This document shows, one piece after another, positions 26,271 through 35,793 of a DNA stretch of 60,451 nucleotides (position 1 is the stretch's first letter; each line of letters opens with the position of its first letter). The translations under genes were made by a program, and so were the position numbers. The notes beneath the pieces were generated by a model, which saw only the letters and a program-made list of their open reading frames with translations, was not told the origin of the DNA and did not search any database. Origin of the DNA: Hoylesella timonensis 4401737 = DSM 22865 = JCM 15640 (GTDB taxonomy: Bacteria; Bacteroidota; Bacteroidia; Bacteroidales; Bacteroidaceae); the NCBI RefSeq assembly GCF_000455445.1, contig NZ_HG417093.1:146502-206952 (forward strand), in the 5' to 3' direction.

Positions 26271-28163
26271 ATGAAAAAGTGGACAATAGAAGATTCAAAA
26301 GAACTATATAACATCAATGGATGGGGCGTTTCTTATTTTGGCATCAACGAAAAGGGAAATGCCTATGTAACACCTTGCAAAGACAACACGGAGATAGACC
26401 TTAGAGACGTGATGGACGAGCTGGCACTACGTGACGTGAGCGCACCCGTACTATTGCGTTTCCCCGACATCTTGGACAACCGAATAGAAAAGACTGCCAG
26501 TTGTTTTGAACAAGCATCCAAGGAATACAATTATACAGGACAGAATTTCATTATCTACCCCATCAAGGTAAACCAAATGCAGCCTGTTGTTGAGGAGATT
26601 ATCTCTCACGGACAGAAATTCAATTTGGGACTGGAAGCGGGCAGTAAGCCAGAACTTCATGCCGTCATAGCGGTTCAATGTCAAAGCGACTCTCTGATTA
26701 TCTGCAATGGTTATAAAGACCAGAACTACATTGAACTGGCACTCTTGGCACAGAAAATGGGCAAACGCATCTTCATTGTCATTGAAAAACTCAACGAATT
26801 AGACATCATTGCCAAAGCTGCTAAGAAGATAGGAGTACGCCCTAATATTGGTATTCGCATCAAATTGGCTTCATCGGGTTCGGGAAAATGGGCTGAAAGC
26901 GGTGGCGATGCCTCCAAGTTTGGTTTGAATTCTTCTGAACTTTTACTGGCATTAAAAATGCTTGAAGAGAAAGGTCTCAAAGACTGTCTTCACTTGATTC
27001 ATTTCCACATCGGGTCGCAAATCACCAAAATACGCCGCATTCAGACGGCTCTGCGTGAGGCAGCGCAATATTACATCAATCTGCATAAAATGGGTTATCC
27101 CGTCGATTTTGTAGACTGTGGTGGAGGATTAGGGGTGGACTATGACGGTACACGTTCCTCCAACAGTGAGAGTTCGGTCAACTATTCTATTCAAGAATAT
27201 GTCAACGACTGTATTTATACCTTTGTAGAGGCAGCCGATAAAAATGAGATTCCGCATCCGAACCTTATCACAGAAAGTGGCAGATCGCTTTCTGCGCACC
27301 ACTCGGTGCTTATTATTGATGTGTTGGAAACAGCCAGTTTGCCTCAAATGCCTGAAGAGTTTGAACCCGAAGAGAATGATCATCAGTTGGTAAAAGACCT
27401 CTATGATATATGGGATAATTTGAATTCGCGCAACATTATGGAAGACTGGCATGATGCAGAACAAATCCGCGAAGAATCTCTTGACCTGTTCACGCATGGC
27501 ATTGTCGACCTTCGTACACGGGCGGAGATAGAGAGTATCTATTGGAGTATCTGTCATGAAATAAACATGATGGCTAAGTCGCTCAAGCATGTCCCTGATG
27601 AATTGAGAAATTTAGACAAGACTTTGGCAGATAAATACTTCTGTAACTTTTCCTTATTCCAATCACTCCCAGACAGTTGGGCGATTGATCAGCTCTTCCC
27701 TATATTGCCTATTCAGCGACTGAATGAACGACCTACACGCAACGCAACCTTACAAGATATTACCTGTGATAGCGATGGAAAGATTGCAAACTTTGTGACC
27801 AATCGCAACATCTCACACGTCTTGCCTGTCCATACGTTGAAAAATCACGAACCCTATTATTTAGGTGTGTTCCTCGTAGGAGCCTATCAAGAGATTTTAG
27901 GCGATTTACACAATCTCTTTGGGGATACCAACGCGGTGCATATCTCCGTGAAGGATGGCAAATACAAAATAGACCAAATCATTGATGGTGAGACTGTTGA
28001 GGAAGTGCTTGACTATGTGCAATACAACCCAAAGAAATTGGTAAGGCAATTAGAAACTTGGGTAACAAAGAGTGTCAAGCAAGGAAAGATTTCGTTAGAC
28101 GAAGGAAAAGAGTTCTTAAATAATTATCGCTCTGGGCTTTACGGCTATACCTATCTTGAATAA
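26271..28163 (+). CDS. speA: Biosynthetic arginine decarboxylase
   Basis: This PLP enzyme of the alanine racemase fold converts arginine to agmatine, the first step of polyamine synthesis. The PLP-binding Lys99 lies in IIYPIKVNQMQPV. HFHIGSQ and VDCGGGLGVDYDG bind cofactor and substrate. The C-terminal part carries the family's helical and NGSY-like regions, as in CNFSLFQSLPDSWAIDQLFP. The 630-residue length fits. A stem (ATGAGG..GTTGA/TCAAC..CTCAT, 28184-28221) follows but has no T-run. Confidence 0.97.
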   Translation: MKKWTIEDSKELYNINGWGVSYFGINEKGNAYVTPCKDNTEIDLRDVMDELALRDVSAPVLLRFPDILDNRIEKTASCFEQASKEYNYTGQNFIIYPIKVNQMQPVVEEIISHGQKFNLGLEAGSKPELHAVIAVQCQSDSLIICNGYKDQNYIELALLAQKMGKRIFIVIEKLNELDIIAKAAKKIGVRPNIGIRIKLASSGSGKWAESGGDASKFGLNSSELLLALKMLEEKGLKDCLHLIHFHIGSQITKIRRIQTALREAAQYYINLHKMGYPVDFVDCGGGLGVDYDGTRSSNSESSVNYSIQEYVNDCIYTFVEAADKNEIPHPNLITESGRSLSAHHSVLIIDVLETASLPQMPEEFEPEENDHQLVKDLYDIWDNLNSRNIMEDWHDAEQIREESLDLFTHGIVDLRTRAEIESIYWSICHEINMMAKSLKHVPDELRNLDKTLADKYFCNFSLFQSLPDSWAIDQLFPILPIQRLNERPTRNATLQDITCDSDGKIANFVTNRNISHVLPVHTLKNHEPYYLGVFLVGAYQEILGDLHNLFGDTNAVHISVKDGKYKIDQIIDGETVEEVLDYVQYNPKKLVRQLETWVTKSVKQGKISLDEGKEFLNNYRSGLYGYTYLE

Positions 28164-28331
28164 GGAAGGCAAAGGGAACAGAAATGAGGCAAGAGTTGAA
28201 GAACATCCTCAACACCTCATGCCACCAACGACAAATGCTTGAAACAGGAAGCTTAATCTTTTAATAAAAGTTAAAAGAAGATTACGTTGTAACTTACATA
28301 CACCTCAATCGTCATATAAATAGAGGCAAGG

Positions 28332-28844
28332 ATGAAAAATATCAGTTTTCGGAACGACGTCTTACCACTCAAAAATGTGCTTTATCGGCTTGCACTACGC
28401 ATTACGCTTAGTCACGAAGAGGCAGAAGACATTGTTCAAGAGACGCTGATTAAGGTTTGGAACAAGCGAGAAAGCTGGGAAGAGATAGAATCTATCGAAG
28501 CTTTTAGTCTCACGATATGCAGAAACTTGGCACTTGACTGTGTGAAAAGGCATGGACATCTCGCTGAATCGTTGGAAGAAAGACCCGTAGAAACTTCAGA
28601 CCACTCATCCAATCCTTTCGAAAAGACGCTGCAACGTGACCGCGTAGAATTAGTAAGAAATATCGTGAATGCGCTGCCCGAGAAGCAAAGAAGCTGTATG
28701 CAGCTCCGAGATTTTGAAGGAAAAGCCTACAAAGAAATTGCCGAGATACTGGACATCAGTGAAGAACAAGTGAAAATAAACATCTTCAGAGCCAGACAAA
28801 CGGTAAAAGAACGATTCAAAAGATACGACAATTATGGATTATAA
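28332..28844 (+). CDS. ECF-type RNA polymerase sigma factor
   Basis: This 170-residue protein has sigma region 2 (SHEEAEDIVQETLIKVWNK) and region 4 (LPEKQRSCMQLRDFEGKAYK, followed by the helix-turn-helix EIAEILDISEEQVKINIFRA). No region 3 or 1 is present, as in ECF sigma factors. Its last 11 bases overlap the next gene, which probably encodes its membrane-bound regulator. Which genes it controls is not visible. Confidence 0.93.
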   Translation: MKNISFRNDVLPLKNVLYRLALRITLSHEEAEDIVQETLIKVWNKRESWEEIESIEAFSLTICRNLALDCVKRHGHLAESLEERPVETSDHSSNPFEKTLQRDRVELVRNIVNALPEKQRSCMQLRDFEGKAYKEIAEILDISEEQVKINIFRARQTVKERFKRYDNYGL

Positions 28845-29322
28845 ATATATCAAACAACTTTTAGAACGCTATTGGGTTTGCGAGACTTCTCTTGAAGAGG
28901 AAGAGATTCTTCGCACATTCTTTAGCCAGAAGGAGGTTCCAGCCGAACTCGAAAAGTATAGGGCCTTGTTTGTGTATGCACATCAAGAAGCCACTCAAGA
29001 CGTTTTGGGAAGCGACTTTGATGCAAAGATTATTTCCATGATAGACGAGCCAGTGACTGTGAAGGCACGCACCGTAAGACTGAGCGAACGGCTCATGCCT
29101 CTCTTTAAGGCAGCGGCTGTAGTAGCCATTATCCTGACGCTAAGCAATGCGTTACAAGTGCCTTTCATGACAAGCAATGGCTCTACGGGTACAAATACAG
29201 CTGGAGTAGAACAAGTGCAGCAAGGAGCTTCTGTCGCTATTGGTGATTCTTCGAAAACCGATACCATGCAACAGAGTAGCATACTGCCTTCGGAGATTCA
29301 GCCAACGCCCATGATAAAATAA
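28834..29322 (+). CDS. Small single-span membrane protein, probable anti-sigma factor
   Basis: This 162-residue protein is soluble at the N-terminus (about 1-88), rich in Glu, followed by one hydrophobic span (FKAAAVVAIILTLSNALQVP, about 90-109) and a Ser/Thr/Gln-rich periplasmic tail of about 50 residues. It overlaps the sigma gene by 11 bases (ATGGATTATAA), a typical sigma/anti-sigma coupling. No zinc-binding anti-sigma motif (HxxxCxxC) or FecR-like domain is visible, so the role rests on context. Confidence 0.75.
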   Translation: MDYKYIKQLLERYWVCETSLEEEEILRTFFSQKEVPAELEKYRALFVYAHQEATQDVLGSDFDAKIISMIDEPVTVKARTVRLSERLMPLFKAAAVVAIILTLSNALQVPFMTSNGSTGTNTAGVEQVQQGASVAIGDSSKTDTMQQSSILPSEIQPTPMIK

Positions 29323-29431
29323 GATAATTTCTATGCTTTCTCAAGAATAAATAATGTTTAGTAAAACAAAAACGAAACTGTGAAGTTTCAACATTCTCTC
29401 AAATTTTTCATAACATACTAATGTAAGAAAA

Positions 29432-29457
29432 GAAACGCCACCAGTGGGTGGCGTTTC
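29432..29457. terminator. Bidirectional terminator between convergent genes
   Basis: Perfect 11-bp stem GAAACGCCACC-AGTG-GGTGGCGTTTC. It lies between the convergent small membrane protein gene and the CPBP gene, whose stop it touches. Short T-runs flank it rather than a long U-tail. Confidence 0.8.
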
Positions 29458-29458
29458 G

Positions 29459-30304
29459 CTATTTTAGCTTTTCTTCAGCAGGATGCAGTCTTCTTTGTAA
29501 CTGAAACAATGACGGCAGGAAGATACATAGCGAGAAAAGCAAACTCAACCATACTGCCCGTTGGCTTCCGCCAAAGATTTCTACCAGCCGAAGATTTGCT
29601 GTTTGTGGCATCACGTTATACAAAATAAATACTGAAGAATTATTGATGCAATGGAAAACGACTCCAGGGATGATGCTATTGGTACGAACATACATCCATC
29701 CTAACAACAATCCCATGAGGAAAGCATGAGGAAATTGGGCGAAATTGCCATGTGCCAATCCAAATATCAATGCCGAAAGGGCAATTGCAATCCATGGAGT
29801 GGTTTGCTGAAACGATTTTCTCAAAGTCCTTAAAATGGCTCCTCGAAACACCATTTCCTCTGCAATGGGGATAAGTACTTCACCGACAAGATAGCCCCAA
29901 GGACTACCTAACAAAGCCATTAACATGCGTTCAACACCCGAAGGGACATCTATTTCCAATTGTTCTATCATCCATGTGGAGGGAATTAACGTGCCAAGAG
30001 ACAGCAAAACCACCCAAAATAACGTTCCCCATGGTCGACTCTGAACGTATGAACGAGACAGAGGAACCCACTTAAATCCACCAAAGATAAGCATTGTCAA
30101 TGCACTTGAAAGTCCCGAAGACAAGATAACAGTTGTTGTACTCAACATCGCATGTTTAGCTGCATATCGCAAGGCTTCTTGAAAGTCCATGCCATGAACG
30201 AGCAGTGTCCCTAAATTCACTACTTTCATCGCCATGAGTTGTATCAAGACAAACAGCACTAAGTACCAAACAACATCGAGGACTGTTCTAAAAATTGTTT
30301 TCAT
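29459..30304 (-). CDS. CPBP-family intramembrane metalloprotease
   Basis: This 281-residue protein with about six to eight predicted membrane spans carries the CPBP (Abi/CAAX protease) motifs: EEMVFRGAILRTL (Glu149, Glu150, Arg154), the FGLAHGN motif (His185) and VVFHCINNS (His218). Family members cleave prenylated or membrane proteins, or act in bacteriocin immunity; no neighbouring peptide or bacteriocin gene is seen. Its ATG (30304) is adjacent to the ribF TAA, so it is translated as the last gene of the ATPase-HAD-ribF operon. Confidence 0.92.
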   Translation of the reverse strand: MKTIFRTVLDVVWYLVLFVLIQLMAMKVVNLGTLLVHGMDFQEALRYAAKHAMLSTTTVILSSGLSSALTMLIFGGFKWVPLSRSYVQSRPWGTLFWVVLLSLGTLIPSTWMIEQLEIDVPSGVERMLMALLGSPWGYLVGEVLIPIAEEMVFRGAILRTLRKSFQQTTPWIAIALSALIFGLAHGNFAQFPHAFLMGLLLGWMYVRTNSIIPGVVFHCINNSSVFILYNVMPQTANLRLVEIFGGSQRAVWLSLLFSLCIFLPSLFQLQRRLHPAEEKLK

Positions 30305-31255
30305 TTATTCGTTCAACTGATTAAAAAACATATTCACATTTTCGGCATCTTGCACCAGTTGCTGCCGTAAATCGTCCACCTGACTGAAACACTTTTCTTC
30401 ACGTAAACGCTTATAAAAAGCAATTGAAAGCTGATGTTGATAAATGTTGGCATGGTAGTTGTCCAACAAATTTGTTTCGATGGATAAAGAGGTTCCGTGA
30501 AAGGTAGGACGCGTCCCAATGCTTGTCATTCCACGATACCATGCACCTGTCTTATCAATTTGTGCTTGAACCGCATACACCCCTTGTGCAGGAAGGAGTT
30601 GGGTGATTTGCTCTATGTCCAAATTTGCGGTGGGAAAGCCCAACTTTCGTCCTTCTTGAAAGCCCCCTATCACGTTAGACGTCAGGGTGTAGGGATAACC
30701 CAAGCATCGATTTGCCAATGGGAGTTCACCTTCGCGTATCAACTTTCGGATAATTGATGAGCTCACCTGTTTTCCTTCTTCGTCGTCTACATAGGCGTCA
30801 TTCCTTATCACTTCCATGCCTAATTGTTGTCCATAGCGCACATAATCTGCAAATCCCTCTCTGCGATGATATCCAAATTGATGATCGTAACCGATGAATA
30901 AAGCACGGACTTTCAATTGATGATGCAAAATATGCGTCATAAACTCCTGTGCTGTCAATGCAGCCATAGTAGGTGTGAAATGAAGAACAACAACACAGTC
31001 TACCGCTGTACGAGCTAAAAGGTCAAACTTTTGTTCATTGGTTGTCAACAATTCTGGGACGTAATCTTTTTGCAATACCGCACGTGGATGCTGATCAAAG
31101 GTCACCACCACCGATGGCATGCCAGCTTGTTTTGCCTTCTCCACCACCTTGTGTATCAAATATTGATGTCCTTGATGCACCCCATCAAAGAAGCCCATAG
31201 TAGCTACACATGGTTCATCTAAGTGTGTATGTTCATCCAAAAAGATTGTCTTCAT
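30305..31255 (-). CDS. ribF: Bifunctional riboflavin kinase / FAD synthetase
   Basis: RibF makes FMN and FAD. The N-terminal adenylyltransferase domain has the nucleotide-binding GFFDGVHQGHQYLI (about 22-35) and VVTFDQHPRAVLQ. The C-terminal flavokinase domain has LGYPYTLTSNVIGGFQEGRK, GFPTANLDIE and VYAVQA. The 316-residue length is standard. Its start lies inside the end of the HAD gene (23-base overlap). Confidence 0.97.
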   Translation of the reverse strand: MKTIFLDEHTHLDEPCVATMGFFDGVHQGHQYLIHKVVEKAKQAGMPSVVVTFDQHPRAVLQKDYVPELLTTNEQKFDLLARTAVDCVVVLHFTPTMAALTAQEFMTHILHHQLKVRALFIGYDHQFGYHRREGFADYVRYGQQLGMEVIRNDAYVDDEEGKQVSSSIIRKLIREGELPLANRCLGYPYTLTSNVIGGFQEGRKLGFPTANLDIEQITQLLPAQGVYAVQAQIDKTGAWYRGMTSIGTRPTFHGTSLSIETNLLDNYHANIYQHQLSIAFYKRLREEKCFSQVDDLRQQLVQDAENVNMFFNQLNE

Positions 31256-31871
31256 CCCATTCTTGTTTATTTAGCCAGTCATTGCCTGTAGTCTCATGAA
31301 ACACTTGAATACCTAATTGGGCAGCCGACTGGCAGTTTGTCAAAGAGTCGTCTATAAATAATGTCTCATCCGCCTGAATGCCAGCAGCGTTCAATACACG
31401 TTCAAAAATCTGCCTGTTCGGTTTGGCTATGGTCATTTTGTACGACAAGAAGATTTGCTCAAAATAACTGTTTTCGGTCATATGTGCGTCTGTAAAATCG
31501 TCTATCACGCATTTCTTCCAATGCATTTCGTTCGTATTGCTGAGCAAAAATAAACGATAGGACGGTTTCAGTGCCAAGAGACGTTTCTTCTTCATCTGTG
31601 GAATGCCCGTTAATAATTGGTTCCATGCCCACACAATCTCTTCATCACTGGCGTTGCAGCCAGCCATGGTACGCACCTCTTTACAAAAGTCTGCGGTGGT
31701 CATTTGTCCTACTTCTATATCATAGAACAAGTCTGCTGTACGATGATCTCGCACATATTCAGCGACAGTCTCCGCACCTATTTGTTCAAAGGCACTGATA
31801 CAGCGATGTTTGTCCAAGCCCACAAGCACACCTCCCAAATCAAAGATAATATTCTTTACTTGTTGTTTCAT
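31233..31871 (-). CDS. HAD-superfamily hydrolase
   Basis: The start at 31871 (MKQQVKNIIFDLGGVLVGLD) is used, not the longer ORF start, because Asp11 and Asp-like position 13 (here Gly) open motif I of the family, DLGGVL; the replaced second Asp is common in haloacid dehalogenase and epoxide-hydrolase-like subgroups (IIFDLGGVL). Motif II is LLSNTNEMH and motif III/IV is KPNRQIFERVL and LFIDDSLTNCQSA. 213 residues including a helical cap. It is a phosphatase-like enzyme; the substrate is unknown. The start codon overlaps the ATPase stop as ATGA. Confidence 0.9.
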   Translation of the reverse strand: MKQQVKNIIFDLGGVLVGLDKHRCISAFEQIGAETVAEYVRDHRTADLFYDIEVGQMTTADFCKEVRTMAGCNASDEEIVWAWNQLLTGIPQMKKKRLLALKPSYRLFLLSNTNEMHWKKCVIDDFTDAHMTENSYFEQIFLSYKMTIAKPNRQIFERVLNAAGIQADETLFIDDSLTNCQSAAQLGIQVFHETTGNDWLNKQEWDEDNLFG

Positions 31872-34501
31872 GCCTTTTTTGTCTTTATTCGTCGCATCCA
31901 TCGCCACAACTCTCCAGCCCACAGAACCATGGAAGTAGCCCCAATAACGAGAATCCACTCATGAAAGGACAGCGGAACGGTGCGGAACATCTTTCCGCCA
32001 AACGTGACGATAAGCCATTGTCCAAAGATAACCATGAACAAAACCAAGAGCAAACCTCTGTCTTTCCAAAGATAACGAAAAGCGGTATGATTCGTTCCTA
32101 ATGTCTTTGCATTAAATAAGTTCCATAGTTGAATCATCACGAAGGTAGTAAAGAAGATGGTTAACTCGCGAATATCTACCCCTTCAGAACCTCTACGCTC
32201 ACAATAAATCAACATTGCAAACATAATGGCGAAGAAGACTACACCGCAAAATAATATTCCTTTCCTCATCTCTTTGTTAATGATGAAGTCAGAGTTCTTG
32301 CGAGGTTTGTCCTTCATCACATCTCTCGAAGGCGGCAAAGAGGCGAGAGCCATGGCAGCAAAGGTATCCATAAGAAGGTTGACCCATAAAATTTGAGTGA
32401 CCGTAAGCGGCATTTCTACCCCCACAAAGGAGCCACCAAGCACCAATAACAAAGCGGTGACATTGACCACCAATTGGAAAAATAAGAAACGCTGAATGTT
32501 CTTATACAGCGAGCGTCCCCACATCACCGCATGCGCAATAGAACCAAACGAATCATCTAACAACGTCATGTCACTGGCTTCTTTTGCAACACTGGTTCCA
32601 GAGCCTAACGAAAGACCAACATGGGCATAATGCAGCGCTGGCGCATCGTTGGTGCCATCTCCAGTAACAGCAACTACTTCACCTCTTTTCTGCAACATTT
32701 CTACCAGTCGTTGCTTGTCACTGGGACGGGCTCTCGACATTACTTTTAATCTTGGGGCATATTCATAAGCCTCTTCATCGGACATGGCGCTCCATTGTGG
32801 ACCAGAGATTGAATCCTTTTGTGAGGTCTCATCCTTCCAAATTCCAATCTGACGGGCTACTTCTACAGTAGTGGCTTCGGTATCACCTGTTACAATTTTA
32901 ACCTCTATTCCTGCATTCTGGCATTGCTTCACTGCCAAGGGAACATCCTTACGTATTGGATCACTAATCGCTGCCACCGTCTGAAACAGAAGATCATGTA
33001 ATTCCTCTTTTAGCTCATCTTTCGAGAATAGAGGTGCTTTCAAGGGCTTGTAGGCAAACGCCAAAGTTCGCATTGCTTTCTGTTGATAGCCCAACAGCAT
33101 GCTTTGAAGCTGCGCTTGTTCTTCGGTACTCAATGCACAAAAGCTCATCACGATTTCGGGTGCTCCCTTCACAAACAGATAAGGCTGCCCGTTAAGCTTG
33201 GCAACCGTTGCCATATACTTATTTTCTGTCGAGAAAGGCAACTGAGCTATGACCTCTATTTGTTCGCGTATTGTCTGATAAGAAACGCCCTGTTTGCTCA
33301 ACCACATCAACAGTGCGACTTCCGTTGGATTTCCAATTCCACTGTCGTCAGTAAGCTCTGCCGTGGTATTGAGTGCTATTGCTTGGGATAATAATTCATC
33401 ATGGAGAGATACAGTCTGTGGCATTAATCCTTTCATCTCCATAACCGTCATTTTGTTTTCGGTCAGCGTTCCTGTCTTATCCGTACATATCACGGTTACA
33501 GCCCCCATCGTTTCACAAGCATGGAGCTTTCTTACAAGATTGTTACTCTTGAGCATTCTACGCATATTGAGCGCTAAACTCAAAGTTACTGCCATTGGTA
33601 AACCTTCGGGAACAGCCATCACAATGAGCGTGACTGCCATCATGAAGTATTTCAATACCACTTCTGCCATTCTGAAATAATCGTGTCCTTGCCAAACGAC
33701 ATCATTCACCATGATATCGTGAACAAGGAAAATGATGAATGCCATTATCGCTACAGTCGAACCCACTTTTGATATCAGTTTAGCCAACTTATCCAATTGC
33801 TTGTTGAGTGGCGTCTTGGTATCAGTGGTTTCTGTCGAGTTGCGAGCCACTTTTCCTATCTCTGTCTCATCTCCTACAGCTGTTACAACGGCTGTTCCGC
33901 GCCCATTCATGACCATGGAACTACGCAGAATCATGTTTCGTGGATAGGTATTGTTGCCCTCATCGTGCGTTCCCTCTGGCAAAACTACCTTTGAGCAAAT
34001 AGGCTCACCTGTGAGTGAAGACTCATCGATGTGAAGATCGACAGCTTTCAGAAGCAGTCCGTCGGCAGGAATCTCATCACCTACTTCGATAATCATAATA
34101 TCTCCCACCACAACTTCTCGTCGTGGAATCTCTATCACATGCCCATGGCGGCGCACCTTCACTGGTGACTCTTCATTTAATGCATTAAGGATATTGAACT
34201 TTTTAGCTGCATCTCGCTCAAAATAAAAGCCTACGGTCGTGGCAAAAAAGATAGCAACGAAAATACCGATGGTCTCAATAAAATCTTTTTCAATAAGAGA
34301 TAACACTAAGGAAATGGCTGCTGCTACCAAAAGAATTTGAATGATAGGGTCGCGGTACTTATCCAAGTACAATTTCCAAAGAGATGTACTTGGAGGTGGC
34401 GTTAATACGTTCTCGCCATGTCGTTGTCTGCTCTCTGCAATTTGTACATCAGTTAATCCAGCTGGATTGTACTCTAAATTTCTTATTTCTTTAGTACTCA
34501 T
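31868..34501 (-). CDS. Calcium-type P-type ATPase
   Basis: The start at 34501 (MSTKEIRNLEYNPAGLTDVQ) gives an 877-residue P-type ATPase. The phosphorylated Asp341 is in ICTDKTGTLTENK, preceded by the transport PEGLP motif at 298-302 and the actuator SSLTGEP. The hinge TGDGTNDAPALHYAHVGLSL follows, then six C-terminal spans. Family resemblance is to PMCA/LCA1-type calcium pumps rather than to copper pumps, as no CPx motif or N-terminal metal-binding domain is present. The ion is inferred. The promoter box lies only 9 bases upstream of the start codon, pointing to a very short leader. It heads the operon with HAD, ribF and CPBP. Confidence 0.94.
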   Translation of the reverse strand: MSTKEIRNLEYNPAGLTDVQIAESRQRHGENVLTPPPSTSLWKLYLDKYRDPIIQILLVAAAISLVLSLIEKDFIETIGIFVAIFFATTVGFYFERDAAKKFNILNALNEESPVKVRRHGHVIEIPRREVVVGDIMIIEVGDEIPADGLLLKAVDLHIDESSLTGEPICSKVVLPEGTHDEGNNTYPRNMILRSSMVMNGRGTAVVTAVGDETEIGKVARNSTETTDTKTPLNKQLDKLAKLISKVGSTVAIMAFIIFLVHDIMVNDVVWQGHDYFRMAEVVLKYFMMAVTLIVMAVPEGLPMAVTLSLALNMRRMLKSNNLVRKLHACETMGAVTVICTDKTGTLTENKMTVMEMKGLMPQTVSLHDELLSQAIALNTTAELTDDSGIGNPTEVALLMWLSKQGVSYQTIREQIEVIAQLPFSTENKYMATVAKLNGQPYLFVKGAPEIVMSFCALSTEEQAQLQSMLLGYQQKAMRTLAFAYKPLKAPLFSKDELKEELHDLLFQTVAAISDPIRKDVPLAVKQCQNAGIEVKIVTGDTEATTVEVARQIGIWKDETSQKDSISGPQWSAMSDEEAYEYAPRLKVMSRARPSDKQRLVEMLQKRGEVVAVTGDGTNDAPALHYAHVGLSLGSGTSVAKEASDMTLLDDSFGSIAHAVMWGRSLYKNIQRFLFFQLVVNVTALLLVLGGSFVGVEMPLTVTQILWVNLLMDTFAAMALASLPPSRDVMKDKPRKNSDFIINKEMRKGILFCGVVFFAIMFAMLIYCERRGSEGVDIRELTIFFTTFVMIQLWNLFNAKTLGTNHTAFRYLWKDRGLLLVLFMVIFGQWLIVTFGGKMFRTVPLSFHEWILVIGATSMVLWAGELWRWMRRIKTKKA

Positions 34502-34509
34502 AATTTTTG

Positions 34510-34540
34510 CAAAGTTACAGTAAATCAGGTGTATGGCAAA
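34510..34540 (-). promoter_or_regulatory. Consensus promoter of the ATPase operon
   Basis: On the minus strand TTTG (34540-34537), 19 bases, TAACTTTG (34517-34510). The last base of the -7 box lies 9 bases before the ATG at 34501, so the transcript may be leaderless or nearly so. Confidence 0.8.
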
Positions 34541-34613
34541 ACGAAAACCCTTAATTTGACATCTTATCATGTGCTAATAAATGCAAAAACGGAGTCTCCT
34601 GTTAGTGGTATCG

Positions 34614-34644
34614 TTGTGCATCTTGTTTATTTTACTTATCTTTG
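34614..34644 (+). promoter_or_regulatory. Promoter of the alpha/beta hydrolase gene
   Basis: TTG (34614-34616), 20 bases, TATCTTTG (34637-34644). It supports the start at 34692 over an earlier Met at 34581, which would lie upstream of the transcript start. Confidence 0.75.
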
Positions 34645-34691
34645 ATTTTCCACTATCAACACCTCAAATGAACAATTCAAAACGGAAAGAC

Positions 34692-35648
34692 ATGAAGAAA
34701 TGGTTGAAAATTAGTCTCATCATTGTCGCTATCATAGTGCCTTTGGCGCTTGTTGGTGGCAGTTTTTACATGCTGGAGTATTCGTTGGGACGCCCGACTC
34801 ACTTTCAAATGGATGAAAAAACACGGTATGCGCATGTGATGAACACCCATCCAGAAATCAAGCCATGGTTGGATAGTCTGTTAACACATCATCTGCTTCA
34901 TGACACAGTGGTGACTATGCAAAACGGAGAACAGCATTTTGGCGTGTTTGCCTATGCCCCTCAACTCAGTCGCAAGACGGCAATTTTGTTGCATGGTTAT
35001 ACAGATACGCATGCCAACATGATGATGATAGCCCACATCTATGCAAAGATGGGCTACAACGTGTTACTTCCTGATCATCATGCCCACGGACAAAGCGAAG
35101 GAGAACGCATCAAAATGGGTTGGAAGGAACGGAAGGACGTGCTGCGATGGATGGCGATTGCCGACTCTTTGTTCAGCGATTCGCTCGGGCATAGCGAGCA
35201 AGTAGTGCATGGTATCTCCATGGGTGCGGCTCTTACCATGTGCGTCTCGGGGGAGCGTACACCCGACTATGTTAAGTGTTTTGTAGAAGATTGTGGTTAT
35301 ACCAGTGTGTGGGATGAGTTCGAGAACGAACTGAAAGTACAATTTGGGCTACCTGCTTTCCCCTTATTGTACACTGCCAGTGCCCTGAACAAACTAAGAG
35401 ACGGGTGGTCGTTCCAAGAGGCTTCACCACTTCGGCAAGTTGCAAAGTGTCACAAACCGATGCTTTTTATCCACGGTGACAAGGATTCTTATGTTCAAAC
35501 GAAGATGGTCTATCCGCTTTACGAGGCAAAACCAGCCCCCAAACAGCTATGGATAGGGAAAGGGTCAAAGCATGCAGAGAGTTATCAAGATCATCGCAAA
35601 GAATATTCCGAATTAGTTCGCAATTTCGTGAGTCGATACATCCACTAA
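34692..35648 (+). CDS. Membrane-anchored alpha/beta hydrolase
   Basis: The start at 34692 (MKKWLKISLIIVAIIVPLAL) gives 318 residues with one N-terminal membrane anchor. The catalytic Ser lies in the nucleophile elbow GISMGAA, the Asp in FIHGDKDSYV and the His in KGSKHAESYQ; the oxyanion region is LLHGYTDTHAN. It resembles the serine aminopeptidase S33/monoacylglycerol lipase-like family of Bacteroidota (DUF/BAAT-like). The substrate is not known. Monocistronic: own promoter upstream and a terminator at 35750-35777. Confidence 0.88.
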   Translation: MKKWLKISLIIVAIIVPLALVGGSFYMLEYSLGRPTHFQMDEKTRYAHVMNTHPEIKPWLDSLLTHHLLHDTVVTMQNGEQHFGVFAYAPQLSRKTAILLHGYTDTHANMMMIAHIYAKMGYNVLLPDHHAHGQSEGERIKMGWKERKDVLRWMAIADSLFSDSLGHSEQVVHGISMGAALTMCVSGERTPDYVKCFVEDCGYTSVWDEFENELKVQFGLPAFPLLYTASALNKLRDGWSFQEASPLRQVAKCHKPMLFIHGDKDSYVQTKMVYPLYEAKPAPKQLWIGKGSKHAESYQDHRKEYSELVRNFVSRYIH

Positions 35649-35749
35649 CTCCAATTGATTCAGATAGTGGCACAATGCATAAGCAAGTAACAGAGTGAGT
35701 TGCCAACGAGTGCAATTCTCCGACGTGAGTCATGCGACTATGTCGTGTA

Positions 35750-35777
35750 GATAAGGTATTACAGCCTTATCATTTTT
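35750..35777 (+). terminator. Terminator of the alpha/beta hydrolase gene
   Basis: Perfect 7-bp stem GATAAGG-TATTACAG-CCTTATC (35750-35771) followed by ATTTTT. Confidence 0.75.
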
Positions 35778-35793
35778 GGGTGCGGCATACGTT

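Noticed and set aside
28184..28221. Terminator of speA
   Set aside because: A stem exists but no T-run follows it.
31872..31958. N-terminal extension of the HAD hydrolase to 31958
   Set aside because: It lies in the ATPase gene and precedes the motif I that begins HAD proteins.
34502..34570. N-terminal extension of the calcium ATPase to ATG 34570
   Set aside because: It runs through the consensus promoter and adds residues not seen in the family.
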